Under the pieces are notes generated by a model. That model did no database searches and had not been told where the DNA came from. It was given only the letters and a program-made list of their open reading frames with translations. Of a stretch of DNA of 64,000 nt, positions 11,471 to 23,520 are shown one piece after another. The stretch comes from Dichotomocladium elegans (lineage: Eukaryota > Mucoromycota > Mucoromycetes > Mucorales > Lichtheimiaceae), in assembly GCA_025716815.1 (NCBI GenBank), contig JAIXMN010000001.1, forward strand, positions 868,001-932,000, read 5' to 3'. Made by a program: the position numbers and the translations under genes. The stretch's first letter is position 1. Each line of letters opens with the position of its first letter.

Positions 11471-12379
11471 CTAAGGAGGTATCTCGCCTCTCTGGATGCG
11501 CGATTCTAAAGCAACACGCGCAAGGATGACTTCTATCTCATGGCGTCGTTCATTTTCTCTCGATCGGTTTTGCTCGCGATTGAACAGATGGCGTAGAAAG
11601 AGGCTGCTTGCCAGGGTGACGGCGCCCAAAGTCAAGGAGACGGAAAACATGTAGATATTGGAATAATAAACAATGGTATCAACGTCATCGAGGGTATAGA
11701 TTAAAAAGAGGCGGACGGCAACTTCGCTGAGGAGACCTGCGCCCCAGATGAATGTCAGACCTCGGAAAAAGGCGCGAAAGATTGGCCAATTGCGCCAGAA
11801 CCAGTCCCAGTGGAGCCTCACCGTTGCAGGATCAAGGATGATCGTGCCAGAGATAGCAATCTGACGTGCGACGTAGAACATGAAGGGTCGGAGGACATGT
11901 GTCTTGAATCGAAAAGGGACAAGGGTGATAAGGAGCACGATGCCCATGGCTGACGTCATGGCTGACTCACGCAGCAGGTACAGCTTCGGGTCAGACTCCA
12001 CAAGCGCCAAAAGTAAAGAGAAAGCAAAGCCGAGTAGCATCAGGAGGCCGGTCATATCCACCTTGTGTTCCCGTATGCCTTTGAGGATCACCATGAAAGC
12101 TGGTGGAAGGCCAGCGAGAATAAGCGCCAACAGAGGTGAAAAGAAGACGCGGAGCACATAATACAGTACAATGGGCAAGACAAGCTCGAACATCATTGTC
12201 AACGTGATGTTGATAAAAGCGTTGATAATGGAGCGTCTGTTTGGCACTGAGCCAGTCATAAAAGTGCCTGCGCGACGAAGTCGGGTGGACCGAGGATTGC
12301 TCTGGGACTCATGGCTATCGGTAGACCCATACGTATGCGACACGGGAGGCTTAGTCGGATCAGGCGAGCTCGTCTCCAT
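11471..12379 (-). CDS. VC0807-like multi-pass membrane protein, 302 aa
   Basis: The frame is longer upstream, but that part covers the start of the divergent YSH1 gene. The ATG at 12379 (METSSPDPTK) is therefore the credible start. After a 60-residue hydrophilic N-terminus there are about six hydrophobic helices, ending in a charged RENERRHEIE tail. The stretch LVESDPKLYLLRESAMTSAMG, following a helix, and the overall layout resemble the VC0807 family of integral membrane proteins known from bacteria and fungi, whose function is unknown. No intron is needed. It shares a 199-bp divergent promoter region with YSH1. Confidence 0.7.
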   Translation of the reverse strand: METSSPDPTKPPVSHTYGSTDSHESQSNPRSTRLRRAGTFMTGSVPNRRSIINAFINITLTMMFELVLPIVLYYVLRVFFSPLLALILAGLPPAFMVILKGIREHKVDMTGLLMLLGFAFSLLLALVESDPKLYLLRESAMTSAMGIVLLITLVPFRFKTHVLRPFMFYVARQIAISGTIILDPATVRLHWDWFWRNWPIFRAFFRGLTFIWGAGLLSEVAVRLFLIYTLDDVDTIVYYSNIYMFSVSLTLGAVTLASSLFLRHLFNREQNRSRENERRHEIEVILARVALESRIQRGEIPP

Positions 12380-12578
12380 ACTGTTGGAATGAGCGATGGA
12401 AAAAGTTAGTGCAAGCTCTAGGCCACCAAAGTCAACTTCCCCTCGCCCACTTCCTGTCCCGTTTTGGGATGGCTGCGCGGCGGGGAGGTAATTTTTTGTT
12501 GTAAGACAGCAGAAAACAACAGAGGACGCTTCCCTTTCCTGTGTGTCTCTCTCTCTTTTTTTTTTAAATTCGACCAAA
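12380..12578. promoter_or_regulatory. Compact divergent promoter between the VC0807-like gene and YSH1
   Basis: Only 199 bp separate the two start codons, with a CT-rich tract (about 12541-12560) just before the YSH1 ATG. Shared control is inferred from layout, not from a recognised factor site. Confidence 0.5.
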
Positions 12579-15500
12579 ATGGCTGGCTCAAAACGTAAAG
12601 CTGAACTGGAAGTCCCCATTGTTGATGAAAACGATCTATTGAAATTAACGCCGTTGGGCTCTGGGAATGAGGTTGGGCGTTCGTCCATCCTGCTGGAATA
12701 CAAGGGCAAAAAAGTCTTGGTAAGTAAATTTCAGTTTTTTTGTCAGTGATTCCTTTGCCTTTACCGTCGTCCCTTCATTGTCGCCTCTTTCGATCTCTAC
12801 TCTTGCTTTAATCGCCCCCCCATCAATGCGACCTGGGACATTCCTGCGAGCTGCTTGTTCATTGTTGGTGACATGAGAGTGACAGACGCAGGAAGAGGTT
12901 GTTGGGGACGATAGTGAGGCTTCTGTTACTCTGTAGACATGAATGGGGTTCCCTTCCTCCCTCCTATGCGCTCTAAATAAAAGAAAAACTTATCCAACTC
13001 ATACATATGCTTTTTTTTCTCTCTCTCTCTCTCTTTGCTGGTCTGGTTCTGGGATCAAAAAAGCTCGATGCTGGCATTCATCCTGCTTACAATGGTTTGG
13101 CCTCGCTTCCTTTCTTTGATGAAATCGACCCTGCGAGCATCGATGTGCTCTTAGTAACTCAGTAAGTGGGCAGTACGTTTTGTATGACGGCACTCTTCCC
13201 ACAACCTTTCCCCTCCTCTCCCATTGACGCTGTTGCATATCCCTATCTTTAGTTTCCACGTGGATCATGCTGCTGCCGTGCCATATTTGATGGAGAAGGT
13301 ATATATTTGAGTTTGTTTGGAGAGCATCACCAATTGACCCAAAATTTGTTGTTTCATCAGACTTCCTTCAAAGGCCGTGTCTTTATGACCCATCCGACCA
13401 AGGCGATCTACAAATGGCTGTTAAGCGATTATCTCCGTGTCAGGTATGTATATCACTTATTGAACCTAACCTCTCGGGTAGCGGTGGAGGTGAAACTCAT
13501 AGCGATCTTTTATAGTAATATCGGCGACGAAGATCAACTTTACAGCGAAGAGGATCTTATCACTTCGTTCAATCGCATAGAAGCTGTTGATTACCACCAG
13601 CAAGTCGAGGTGGAAGGCATCAAATTCACCTCTTTCAACGCAGGTCACGTATTGGGTGCAGCCATGTATCTCATTGAGATTGCAGGCGTAAAGGTGCTCT
13701 ATACTGGCGATTATTCCCGTGAAGAAGATCGTCATTTGATGGCTGCCGAAAAGCCTGATAGTCCAGTGGATGTCTTGATCGCAGAAAGCACCTATGGAAC
13801 ACAATCCCATGAGCCTCGTCTAGCCAAGGAAATGCGGTTTACATGCAAGTGAATGTGTCCTTTTTTTTGGGGAGGGGGAATATATCTCATTTTGAATTTT
13901 TTTTCCAATAGCTCTTGTGCACGATATCGTTGGGCGTGGTGGTCGATGTCTGATGCCGGTGTTTGCGCTGGGTCGCGCCCAGGAGCTGCTTCTCATCCTG
14001 GACGAGTACTGGGAAGCCCATCCCGAACTCGATAGTATTCCGATCTATTATGCATCCAGTCTCGCCAAGAAGTGCATGGCTGTCTATCAGACTTATATCA
14101 ACATGATGAATGCAAGAATTCGAAAGCAATTTGCCATATCGAATCCATTCGTGTTCAAACACATCAGCAACCTCAGAAACGTAGAGCAGTTTGAGGACTC
14201 TGGTCCCTGCGTGATGATGGCAAGTCCTGGCATGTTGCAGGTAAGAGAGCATTCGGGCATCTACATAATATACATTTGTCTTGCTAATACGATTGAAGAA
14301 TGGTCTATCTCGAGAGCTATTTGAGCGATGGGCACCTGACAAAAAGAATGGCCTGGTGATCACAGGTTATTGCGTTGAGAATACGCTGGCAAGAGTAGGT
14401 AGACAAAGCAGAGAAACCCCTCTCTGCACCCCCCCCGGGGGAATCGCTAATAATAATCACTTCTATCACAGCAAGCAATGAACGAGCCGCCGGATTTTAC
14501 TGCGATGGATGGGCGCAAAGTGTCTCTGCGCATGTCGATCGATTATATCTCATTCTCGGCACACGTTGACTTTACGCAAAATAGCAAATTTATTGAGGAG
14601 GTGAAAGCCCCGCATGTAGTAAGTACTTTTTCTTTATTTCGCAATAAAAGCTAAGGTCCGAAAATTTGCAAAAAGATGCTTGTCCATGGCGAGGCAAACA
14701 ACATGTTCCGGCTAAAGTCTGCGCTCCAGAGCCGGTATTCTGAGCGGGAGGAGAACGTCAAGATATATACTCCAAAGAACTGTGAAACCGTCAAGTTACA
14801 TTTTCGAGGAGAGAAGATGGCCAAGGTAAGTGAAATGGATACCTAAAAAAATGGCGTGGGGGGTGGACGCAACGGATGACCCGCGCAACTAAACCCTCAT
14901 CGTCGTTTATTGTTATTATCAACAAACTAGACGATCGGTAGCCTGGCTGCAAAATACCCCACGGAGGATGAACCGCTGAACGGTATTCTTGTTGCAAAAG
15001 ATTTCCAGCTGAACATCATGACGCCGGAGGACCTCAACGAACTTGGTGGACTCATCACCACCGTTATCACGCAGAGACAGGTCGTTCCCTTCAATGCGGC
15101 AACCAGCCTGCTCAAGTGGCATCTGGAGATGATGTTTGGCACTGTCCAGGAGACCGATCTTAGCAAGGTGGATGGATCGGTCGAGAAGGGGTCTGTGCTC
15201 CGCGTATTTGACACAATCGACATTAAGCAGTTAGACAACAGGGCGAATCAGCTGACGCTCGAGTGGATTGGCAATGCAATGAATGATATGGTAGCTGATT
15301 CGGTGCTTGCTGTGATCTTGTCCGTCGATAGCTCGCCGGCTAGCGTGAAAGGTACAGAGATGCGGAGACAGGATTAGAGAAATATACTCAAATCTTACTC
15401 TTAGTGAGCACCCAACCTTGCTCTCATGCGCACTCACATGACCATGATGAGTCGGTTCATGACAAGGTGGACAAGGAAATCAAGGCTGACTTTGAAAACA

Positions 15501-15790
15501 TGATTGCGTTTTTGAAGGAGCAGTTTGGAGAAGTAGATGCAGACGAGCAAGAGCATAAGGTGACAGTGAATGTGGACGGAGCCAAGGCCACCGTGGATTG
15601 TGTGAAATTCGTAAGTGTTCATTTGCGCCGAATACAGAAGGGATGAGCATCAGCAACAACTGACTTTTTTTTTTGGGGGGTGGTTGGCTAAAAACAGAGT
15701 GTTGATTGCGAAAGCGAAGCGTTGCAGAAACGGGTGCTCAATGTAGTCCAACGTGTCAAGATGGCGATGAAGCCCATTCCAGTCTATTAG
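12579..15790 (+). CDS. YSH1: mRNA 3'-end endonuclease Ysh1/CPSF73, 12 exons, 712 aa
   Basis: Exons: 12579-12719, 13064-13161, 13253-13298, 13361-13443, 13516-13844, 13912-14240, 14299-14394, 14472-14618, 14676-14825, 14931-15351, 15405-15610, 15698-15790. The protein starts [13 protein letters not shown] and shows the metallo-beta-lactamase motif HFHVDH at about residues 80-85 (the first His codon is interrupted by intron 2). It then has [14 protein letters not shown], the beta-CASP segments [20 protein letters not shown] and MMASPGMLQ, and the C-terminal CPSF73-100 domain. This is the endonuclease that cuts pre-mRNA before polyadenylation. Intron 5 (13845-13911) begins GCAAGT instead of GT: only this choice keeps the frame FT|SLVHDIV. 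Intron 1 is 344 nt, several times longer than its neighbours, and CT-rich. Confidence 0.96.
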
Positions 15791-16599
15791 GATAGTCTAA
15801 TCATATGTGTACATATCTTGTTGAATATACTTTTCGCAGTCGCATCAGAGGTTCTGATGTTGTCTATTGTTTGTTTGTTTGTGTGTATGGATTTATTTAT
15901 GACATAGCAGACAACACGGGTTTCTTTTGTTTCTAGCATACAGACTCTGTTCCTCCCATACGGTTGTTACTAATCCCAGTGGGAGGGGGGCAACCTCAGC
16001 GATCCTTCAGTGTTTGTTATTTCCTGAAAACGCAATTGGGGCCAGCAGCGTCAGTTTCCTGCACATATGATGGGGATTGACTTCCATCCATGAACAAGTT
16101 GGCTAGAGGAGAAGAGCAGTTTTTTTTTTTTTTGGTTCCCCATGGCTTCTTTTTTCTTGGCAAATCTTATTTAGAACAAAGCTATTTTGAACGGCAGACT
16201 TAGTCCCTATTTTCGTTTGAAAGAAAAAATAAAAAGCGGCCCCACAGGACAGCCATTGTCGCTCCCTCCAGGCACATTATCTTTTTCCCCAATTTCATGT
16301 CTCTCTAGAGATACATTTGATGGATAAATTTTGGCCCCACCCCCGTAATCTCTGTCAACAGCATGCCAGGAAATCAAATGTGTGGGTATTTTCTTTTCTG
16401 CTCGCGCTTCCAAAAGGGAAGGGACTACATATCGAATGTTTACAGGCGAACTCCACTTGGCATGTTCCAAATATGGTATAGACCAGCCAATGGATCGCTG
16501 AGAACAACAATGGGGCAATCCTATAAAAAGGGGAACTACCCAAAGTGCAATATAGGCTCTCTCTCTCTCTCTTTTTGCTTGTTGTTTTGCTTCATCTTC
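15791..16599. other. Intergenic, YSH1 3' flank to MARVEL-like gene
   Basis: The YSH1 3' UTR side has an AATATA-like stretch near 15824. Homopolymer T (about 16120-16133) and CT repeats (about 16559-16573) lie before the next ATG. No gene could be supported; a minus-strand frame at 16207-16878 is antisense to the next gene and lacks motifs. Confidence 0.5.
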
Positions 16600-17662
16600 A
16601 TGAATACTCTCGAGGTTCCGATTATAACCCCCGATAACATGCCTCGCCTCGGGAAAATCAAGCCTATATTGCATATTGGCGAGTTCATTTTGTCTATACT
16701 CACTCTGTGTACCGTGGCGCCCATTATTGCTATCGAGATTCGTTTCTATGCAAGTTGAGAGCAAAAGAGAGAGAGTGTGTGTGTGGGTGTGTGTGTGCAC
16801 CCGCAAGTGTACATATGGCAAAGGATGTCTTTTTCTTTTTTCTCTTTCCATTATACTGATAGAAACAATTTTGTTCATATATATATCTATTATTTATATA
16901 CAGGAAGGCAGCCAAGCGGCGCCTAACTGGACACTGGTGGTGACCATCCTGACGTGGTGGATCCCTGTCATGCTCATCTACTTTCCATGGGCATACCACC
17001 ACCATAACAAGTTTCGCAGGATCGGCAAGTTCTGCATGAAGCCGCGCACCAACCTCATCTTCTCCGTCTTTGGCACAGTCCTCTGGGCCGTTGCCGGTAT
17101 CGCCATGACGGTCCATGCCACGAACCCGTCGCACTGCACACTGGATACAGAACGCACCGACCAAGCCTATGCTTCTTCCTGGCCAGCCCAATGCAACTGC
17201 GCAAGGGCCGCCGCCGCGTTTTCATGGCTCAATTGCTTGCTCTGGCTCGCGTCCCTGGTGTGCAGTATCATCGTGTCCTGGAACGAGAAACAGCTCGCAC
17301 GTCAAACCAGAAATCAACATGAGGAGGCTAAGCTGGAGCAAGCGAATATCGCAGAAGGAGAAGAGGAAACAACAACAACAACAGCAGCAGCCGTCCTCCC
17401 TCCTCACCATCTCCAGCAGGACAAGTACGAAGTACCACCACAAACTGAATCGTCTTGCTATCATCAACACCTGCCTCCTTCTGTTATCCCCATCAACACG
17501 TCTCCCTCCTCCCCATTCTACCAGCTACCCGTCGCGGACCCGTACGGTATGCCTGTACCTCCCTTCACACCACCTAATGCTGCTGGTGCTGCTCCTCCTC
17601 CTCCTCCTCTTTCCACGCAGAACGTATATAACAGTGTACCCCATTATCACCATCATCAATAA
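16600..17662 (+). CDS. Four-helix MARVEL-like membrane protein with Pro/His-rich tail, 302 aa
   Basis: Exons are 16600-16753 and 16908-17662; the intron holds GT repeats. A slightly different donor (C|GTTTCT) would also keep frame, so residue 52 is uncertain. The first helix is EFILSILTLCTVAPIIAIEI. Further helices follow near residues 60-80, 100-125 and 155-185, with the Cys-containing CTLDTERTDQAYASSWPAQC loop between the last two, as in fungal MARVEL proteins. The C-terminal 110 residues are cytosolic-looking, rich in Thr, Pro, Gln and His, and end YHHHQ. MARVEL proteins organise plasma-membrane domains; the role here is inferred from topology alone. Confidence 0.65.
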
Positions 17663-17747
17663 TACTACAAATATCACAGACCGAGTCGTGCGCATATCTA
17701 TGTACATAACCTTTGGTTCCTTTATATATATGAAATATCATGCATCC

Positions 17748-19820
17748 CTACCGGCTGCTCGAAGGAAGTGAAAACCGGTGAACTTGATATGCCCGCTCCA
17801 CTTCATCCCAGAGCGCATTCACCTTGTTAAGTTGGTGATGGAATTGCCTTGTGAGCTGCACGATGGTGCGCCACTCGGTGCCGCCGTGGCTGGTATAAGC
17901 GGACTTGACCCGGCTGTAGTAGATATCCCGTCGCTGCTCCTCGTCCTTGACATTGCTCGGCTCATCCACCTGATCGAGCGCAGACACATAGAGCGGATGC
18001 TCCTGGCTGATCTTATTTTTGAGGCGAATGTACTCCTGCTGTGCCTCGTCGTGGCTCTTGCACATGGCCCAGAATTGCGCCTGCGTCGTGATCGGACTGA
18101 CCACAATAGCTTCGTAGTGCTGGTCTTCGTCCTCATCCTCCGTTTCGGACGATCCACTCGTCGATGAGGACGTTGTCATGGTCGCAGGTGAGTCAGAGTC
18201 TGTCCGGGTCATCTTCGTTGTAGCTGTTGTGGTACCCATCTGAGGCTGCTTGCGGCCCTTTAACGGGTGGTGAGGTGGTTCTTTGTGCGAGGTGGTGGTG
18301 GTGGTAGGATTGGTATGCGTAGCAGAAGCTGATGTAATAGCAGTAGTGGATGCTTGAGAGGAATTTGGGGTGATTGCATTAGTAGAAGAGGAAGGCGTCG
18401 ATGCTGCAGTCGACGGCGTCGACTGTTGCTGCTGCTGCTGTCGCTGCTTCTGGTTGAGCGGTTTCTGTGGTGATTTGCGGGCAACCGCCTTGACTTTGCC
18501 CTTCGAATCCGTCTTGCTCCGCTTCTCATCGCCTTTTAAATTTGCGCCCGAAGATGGAGCCGATCGCTTGGCAGGCGATCGACCGTCGCCGGTTGCGTTG
18601 CCATGGGTCGGTGCTGTACTACTTCCACTCAACGCCCCGCCGTTGGCGGCGGTTGTTGAAACAGCGGCAGTACTACTGCTACTACCTGTTGCAGCAGCAG
18701 GTCCAACGGTCTTGCCGCCAGAACTGGAGGTGACACCGGGTGTAGTGGCTGGGTCATTCGACGATGTCCGGTGGGGCAAAGGTGCAACAAGTGTTTGGGG
18801 AGAAGCCTTCTTGCGCTGCTGGACGAGATTATGACGTTCGGGGGCATTGCGAGGCAATTTAAGGGCATCATAAGCATCCTCGGCATTCTTGATGACCGTA
18901 TTCCGTTCTTTATCATCATATCGCTTCCATCCCCATATCCGCAATTCCTTGTACACTTCGGGCCGAAGGCACCAATTGCCCTTGGATTCGACCGCGACCT
19001 TTTTCGCAACTGTTAATTTCGCACTTGTGGCAACGGAGGTTGGCGGTTTTACCTTTTTGAGAATAGGCATAAGATCTGTTTCTCGGATCTTGAGTTTTGT
19101 AGTCAGTTGGGAGAATGGATGAGGGTATATGGCGAGCAAGTGGATCAGCCGTTCTCTAACCGATTGAACAAATGCTGGATCCAATCGAGCGCTCGTTGGA
19201 GAAGAGCCAGGTAATGGTTTGCCAGTAGAGCTGGCGCGCGATGGCGAGGCTCTGACAGATGTCGGCGAGAGAATTCGTTGTCGTGTCGGTGTCGACGTCT
19301 TGTTGCTGGTGCGAGGCGACGATCCGACAGGGACGGTGGTAATGAGCTCCGTGCGCCTTGCGTTCTTTTCACGCTCGGCCTGCTCCGTCAGATGCCGCAT
19401 GCGCGACTTTTCTTCCTTCGAAAGCACCTGTTTCAATGTTCCGGACTGCACAACCTTGGCGAGAAAATCCACAGGTGTACTAGTCGTTGTCATTGCGGTG
19501 CCAGTGTCAATCCCAGGCGTACACTGGTACACCTGGTGTGGTAAATTCTGGCTGGGCTGGTAATTGACCGTAAACCGTTTATCTCCAATGACGAGAGACT
19601 ACATGGAAAGGCCAAACAGATTATAGAGAGATGGCGTGCGGAAGGGAATGAAGAACGAGAGTGGGGGAAGGAAAAGTGGGCAGAGCAAAGGTGGGGAATA
19701 AAGACTTACGGTGCTATTGTCCTGGTCCACATCAAGAACGATCTTTGCTGGAGCGTTCTGAAGAAGATCCAGAGCCTCACGATTTAATCGCAGTGCAATG
19801 GCTCGTTTGGGACATTGCAT
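17748..19820 (-). CDS. ELL: RNA polymerase II elongation factor ELL, 2 exons, 653 aa
   Basis: Exons 19710-19820 and 17748-19598 join in frame (GTAAGT donor, TGTAG acceptor). The N-terminal ELL domain spans about residues 1-260: LRLNREALDLLQNAPAKIVL, then SLVIGDKRFTVNYQ, then a winged-helix-like part with VRERLIHLLAIYPHPFSQL and ELRIWGWKRYDDKER. The middle 250 residues are low complexity (Ser/Thr/Gln, with poly-Gln). The C-terminus carries an occludin/ELL-type domain: ITTQAQFWAMCKSHDEAQQEY and further helices. ELL stimulates elongation by Pol II, with EAF as usual partner. It is found in fission yeast and animals but not in budding yeast. A second elongation regulator, NELF-B, lies in the same window. 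Confidence 0.85.
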
Positions 19821-20103
19821 TTTGGGGGGGTTGGAGAAGGAGATATGGGATCGAGTTGGGCCCTGCCTTGGGCCTCATCCCGACGGACATGTAATTTAGG
19901 AGCCGCAAAATGCCTGCGATCTTTATTTGGTCAGGCGGTGATAATTCGAGGATTGCATTGAATGTTAATCTGTCCGATTTATGTAATGGTTTGCTGACTA
20001 TACTACATACTACTACTTACGCTACAGCTGTGTGTGTGTGGATGAAGGGGAAACGGGTTGATGTGGGAGAGAGAGTAGGGTGAACGGGGGAGATAATACT
20101 ACA

Positions 20104-23100
20104 CTAGAAATGTTTCACTTTGAACGTCCAAGTCCCCGTGTTCTCGTTGTAATCGACAAACTCGGCCATCGAGCGAGTCCTCAGCTTCTTCGCAAAGAGT
20201 CGGAAACGGGGATGTTCGGGATCACGGATTGGTTGTTTGGTGTCTTTGTCGAACGGGAAGCAGTTCTCGAGTCGTGCGATCGCAGGCACGTTTAATCCAC
20301 TTCCTTCCTCAGGCTTTGTTTCTTGCTTCGGATAAACTACTATTTGCCGTTCCCGAATAATCACCAGTCCGCCCATGATCGACGATAGCTCCACTTGGGA
20401 CAGGTCGACTGGAACAGCAAACTGTACTTCACCGTAGCCAGTGCGGCCGACAGTGAAGTTACTCACATGTTGAAGCTCTTCCTTCGCCATGGCCGCGAGC
20501 TCATTATATGAAGGTGACGAGTAGTAGCCCTCTTTCTCGGCAGTTAACGTAAAGGCAGGGGTTGACATAATCGCTGACAAGTCACCACTCTTGCTAAGGG
20601 CTGATGGGGTTTGTTCAGTTGCTTGGTTCTCGATTGGTCCGTCCTCCTGCTGCTGCTTGGATGCTGCGACAAGCTCGAGTTTCGGGTCAAACAATACCTG
20701 GGACGAACTGCTTTTCTTGTTAACGAGGGATTCGATCTCCGCTGCACTGACGTCTTTATCGAATATAAGCTTCTTGTTCATCGGGTGCTTCGAGAACGCG
20801 TCTCCCGAGAGTATTGCATCGTCACCGATGGTCTCAAGTGCGCTCAATTTTTTCGTGGACGGAGTGTAAGAAGGACTGAGGGCGAAGCCACGGAGCTTGA
20901 TCTTGGAGACAACCTGAGGAGAGGTCGGGAAGTGCGGCGAAGACATCTTTCTCTGGCTCTCTACGGGAATGGCCGAGGGTAATGCGTTGGCGCCCACTTT
21001 CTTGCTAGCGTCGTAGACAGAGTTCTGGCCGAAAGGGGATTTATCAACAGTGGCAAACAACGGTTGCTGTTGCTGTTGCTGCTGTTGTTGATTGCCCAGA
21101 AGGGTATTCGTTCCGAAAGACGTCAGCCCACCGGTATTAGGCGTTGTAAAGTTGCCAGGCTGCTGCTGTTGTGTCGAGCCGAATCCACCAAAGGTCGAGC
21201 CTATGGTGCCCGTTTGCCCGGCGCCAAATCCGCCAAATCCAGTACCGCTCGCTGCTGGCTTGACACCATAAGAAATTGAAATGTGAGATCGTAGGTCTTG
21301 AATCACAATGCATTATTATTAACAGAGGTGATAAAAAACATACCTGGTTTGTACCGAATCCGCTGGTACCAGCGTTTGTTGAACCAAAGCTAAACCCGGT
21401 CGTTGCTGCTGGTTGCTGTGCTGGAGCAGAAAAGGAGAACGATCCAAAAGGTTTGCTTGTAGAAGTACCAAACCCACCAGCGCCTCCACCGAACATGCCT
21501 GTACCTGACCCGAATCCACCACCCATGGGTTGCTGCTGTTGCTGCTGTTGCTGCTGTTGTCCTGAAATAGAAGTATACAAGCTATTTGTTAGCTTTCCAG
21601 AAAGGCAAGACTGTTCGATATAATCACCTGCACCAAATCCGCCAGCTGCACCTGCGCCAAATCCGGTCGTTGCCGATGGTTGTAATGCTGGAGTATTTAA
21701 GGATAAGGAACTGGTTGGTTTGCTAGCAGCAGAAGTGCCAAACCCACCAGCACCAGCACCAGCACCAGCACCAGCACCAAACCCAAAACCACCACTACCT
21801 GTGCCGAAACCACCGAAACCGTTCGTCGGTTGTGTTGATGCTGTAGATGTAGAAGGGGTGCCAAAACCACCGAAGCCACCAAAGCCAGTGTTCTGCTGTT
21901 GAGCAGGTTGGCCAAAGCCAGGCGTAGTACTCGCTTGTTGTCCAAAAGCAGTGTTACCACCCGAGAAAGCTTGACCTTTATCATGGTATGAGTAAAAAGA
22001 TGAATGGAAGCCAAGCGGCTTACCTCCAAAAGGTTTTGCAGCAGACGCACCAAACCCACCCGTGGTTGCTCCACCAAAGGGCGTCTGCTGTTGCTGTTGA
22101 CCTCCAAATGGTGTTGAACCCGCCGTACCGAAACCAGTATTTGTCGTCTGGCCAAACAGACTCGGCTGCTGCTGTTGTTGTTGTTGACCAAAGCCGGATT
22201 GACCGAAACCTGTGGTTGTGTTACCGAACCCTGTTGATAGGGTGGTAGTCGCGCCAAATGCACCACCCGACGCGGCAGTTGATGACTTGCGGTTTTGGGT
22301 ATAGTCTTGAAGTCTCAGCTCTTCAAGCGAGGACTTGGAATACTGCGGCATAGCTGTGATGGTCTGAAGGTAGTTGAAGACGCCCGTTCCAGTGTCACGT
22401 TCTTGTGACGGAGCGAAATCCGCAATAGCCGAACCTTGATTGCTGGCGCCAGCTGCTGCACCTGCACCAAACATACCACCTGAACCGAATGGTGAGGCGC
22501 CCGTATTCGCGCCAAATGCAGTGCTCTTCGATGCGTTGCCAAATCCAGAAGTTGGTTGGCCAAAGAGAGTGTTTCCTCCTGTTATGTTGCTTCCGCCAAA
22601 GGCTGAAGTAGCAGCAGCTAATTGTATGGACTAGTTTAACATCGAGTAAACCAAAAAAAAAAGTCGGTATGTATGTACTTACTGTTTGTCGATCCGAAGC
22701 CGCCAAAGCCAGTGGCTGTTGCGGCCGCCGGTTGTTGCTGCGCGCCTATATGCATCATCCAAAGTGAGACATTTCCTGCCTTAGCATCCCCCTCTCAGAA
22801 ACAATAAAAACCTACTTGTACCAAAGCTAAAGGCCGAAGTCGGTGTCTGGCCGAATCCTGTTCCTGTAGTGGCGCCAAAGCCACCACCTAATCAATCGTG
22901 TCAAAAAGAATCGAGTCAGTCAACCAGGCACAATCTTACATCATTGTTCATGAAACTACCTACCTACTGGTGCGGCCGAACCAAAACCAGACGTCTGTGT
23001 TGTTTGGCCAAATGCACTTGTTCCGCCAAAAGCGCTAGGTGTGGATGTGGCCCCGAAACCTAATAATGCCATGGTTAGATTCCTAACTTCCGCCTGTCTG

Positions 23101-23238
23101 GAAAAGAAACTAACCTCCTGCCCCACCGAATCCAGTGTTCTGCGGCTGCGGTTGGCCAAAGACACTACTCTGTTGTGGTTGTTGCTGTTGTTGTTGTCCA
23201 AATCCAGCACCGCTGCCAAATCCGCTATTGCCAAACAT
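20104..23238 (-). CDS. NUP98: FG nucleoporin Nup98, 8 exons, 889 aa, ending at the autoproteolysis site
   Basis: Exons: 23115-23238, 22964-23059, 22816-22887, 22683-22745, 22024-22617, 21628-21975, 21344-21561, 20104-21258. The N-terminal two thirds are dense FG repeats (GFG, FGQ, TGFG) with Gln runs. A Gle2-binding-like segment, SSLEELRLQDYTQNRKS, sits inside exon 5, as in Nup98/Nup116. The C-terminal nucleoporin2 domain begins near HVSNFTVGRTGYGEVQF, includes LENCFPFDK, and ends TGTWTFKVKHF followed directly by TAG. In Nup98-Nup96 precursors His-Phe is the cleavage site before Ser, so here no Nup96 part is attached. The role is the permeability barrier and mRNA export docking at the nuclear pore. 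Confidence 0.93.
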
Positions 23239-23520
23239 AATGGCTCTTTTATTTACGGTAAGAGAATGAGGTGAGGTGAGAGAGAGAGAGAGAGAGACTC
23301 TTGTACTGCACAGACACAGCCCGACGCGTTGAATAAATTTATGTGTTTTCTCGGTCCGCAGCAAGCAAGCTGGGCACGGTTGCGGGATCAGGTGACCCCT
23401 TCACCAGAGTACAGTCTCTTTTATCCCTACAGTATACACACACAAATACTATTAAAGAAAGACATCCGAGAAAGTGCATGCTGATATAATAATGATGTAG
23501 CAGTCGTGGTTGACTTTAAA

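Noticed and set aside
11471..12709. A 412-residue version of the VC0807-like protein
   Set aside because: The extra N-terminus overlaps the YSH1 start and promoter antisense; the ATG at 12379 fits better.
17778..19563. Plus-strand open frames opposite ELL
   Set aside because: They are antisense shadows of the low-complexity ELL coding sequence; ELL has family motifs and they do not.
21276..22266. Open frames on both strands within NUP98 (Pro/Ala- and Cys-rich)
   Set aside because: They are out-of-frame readings of the FG and Gln repeats.
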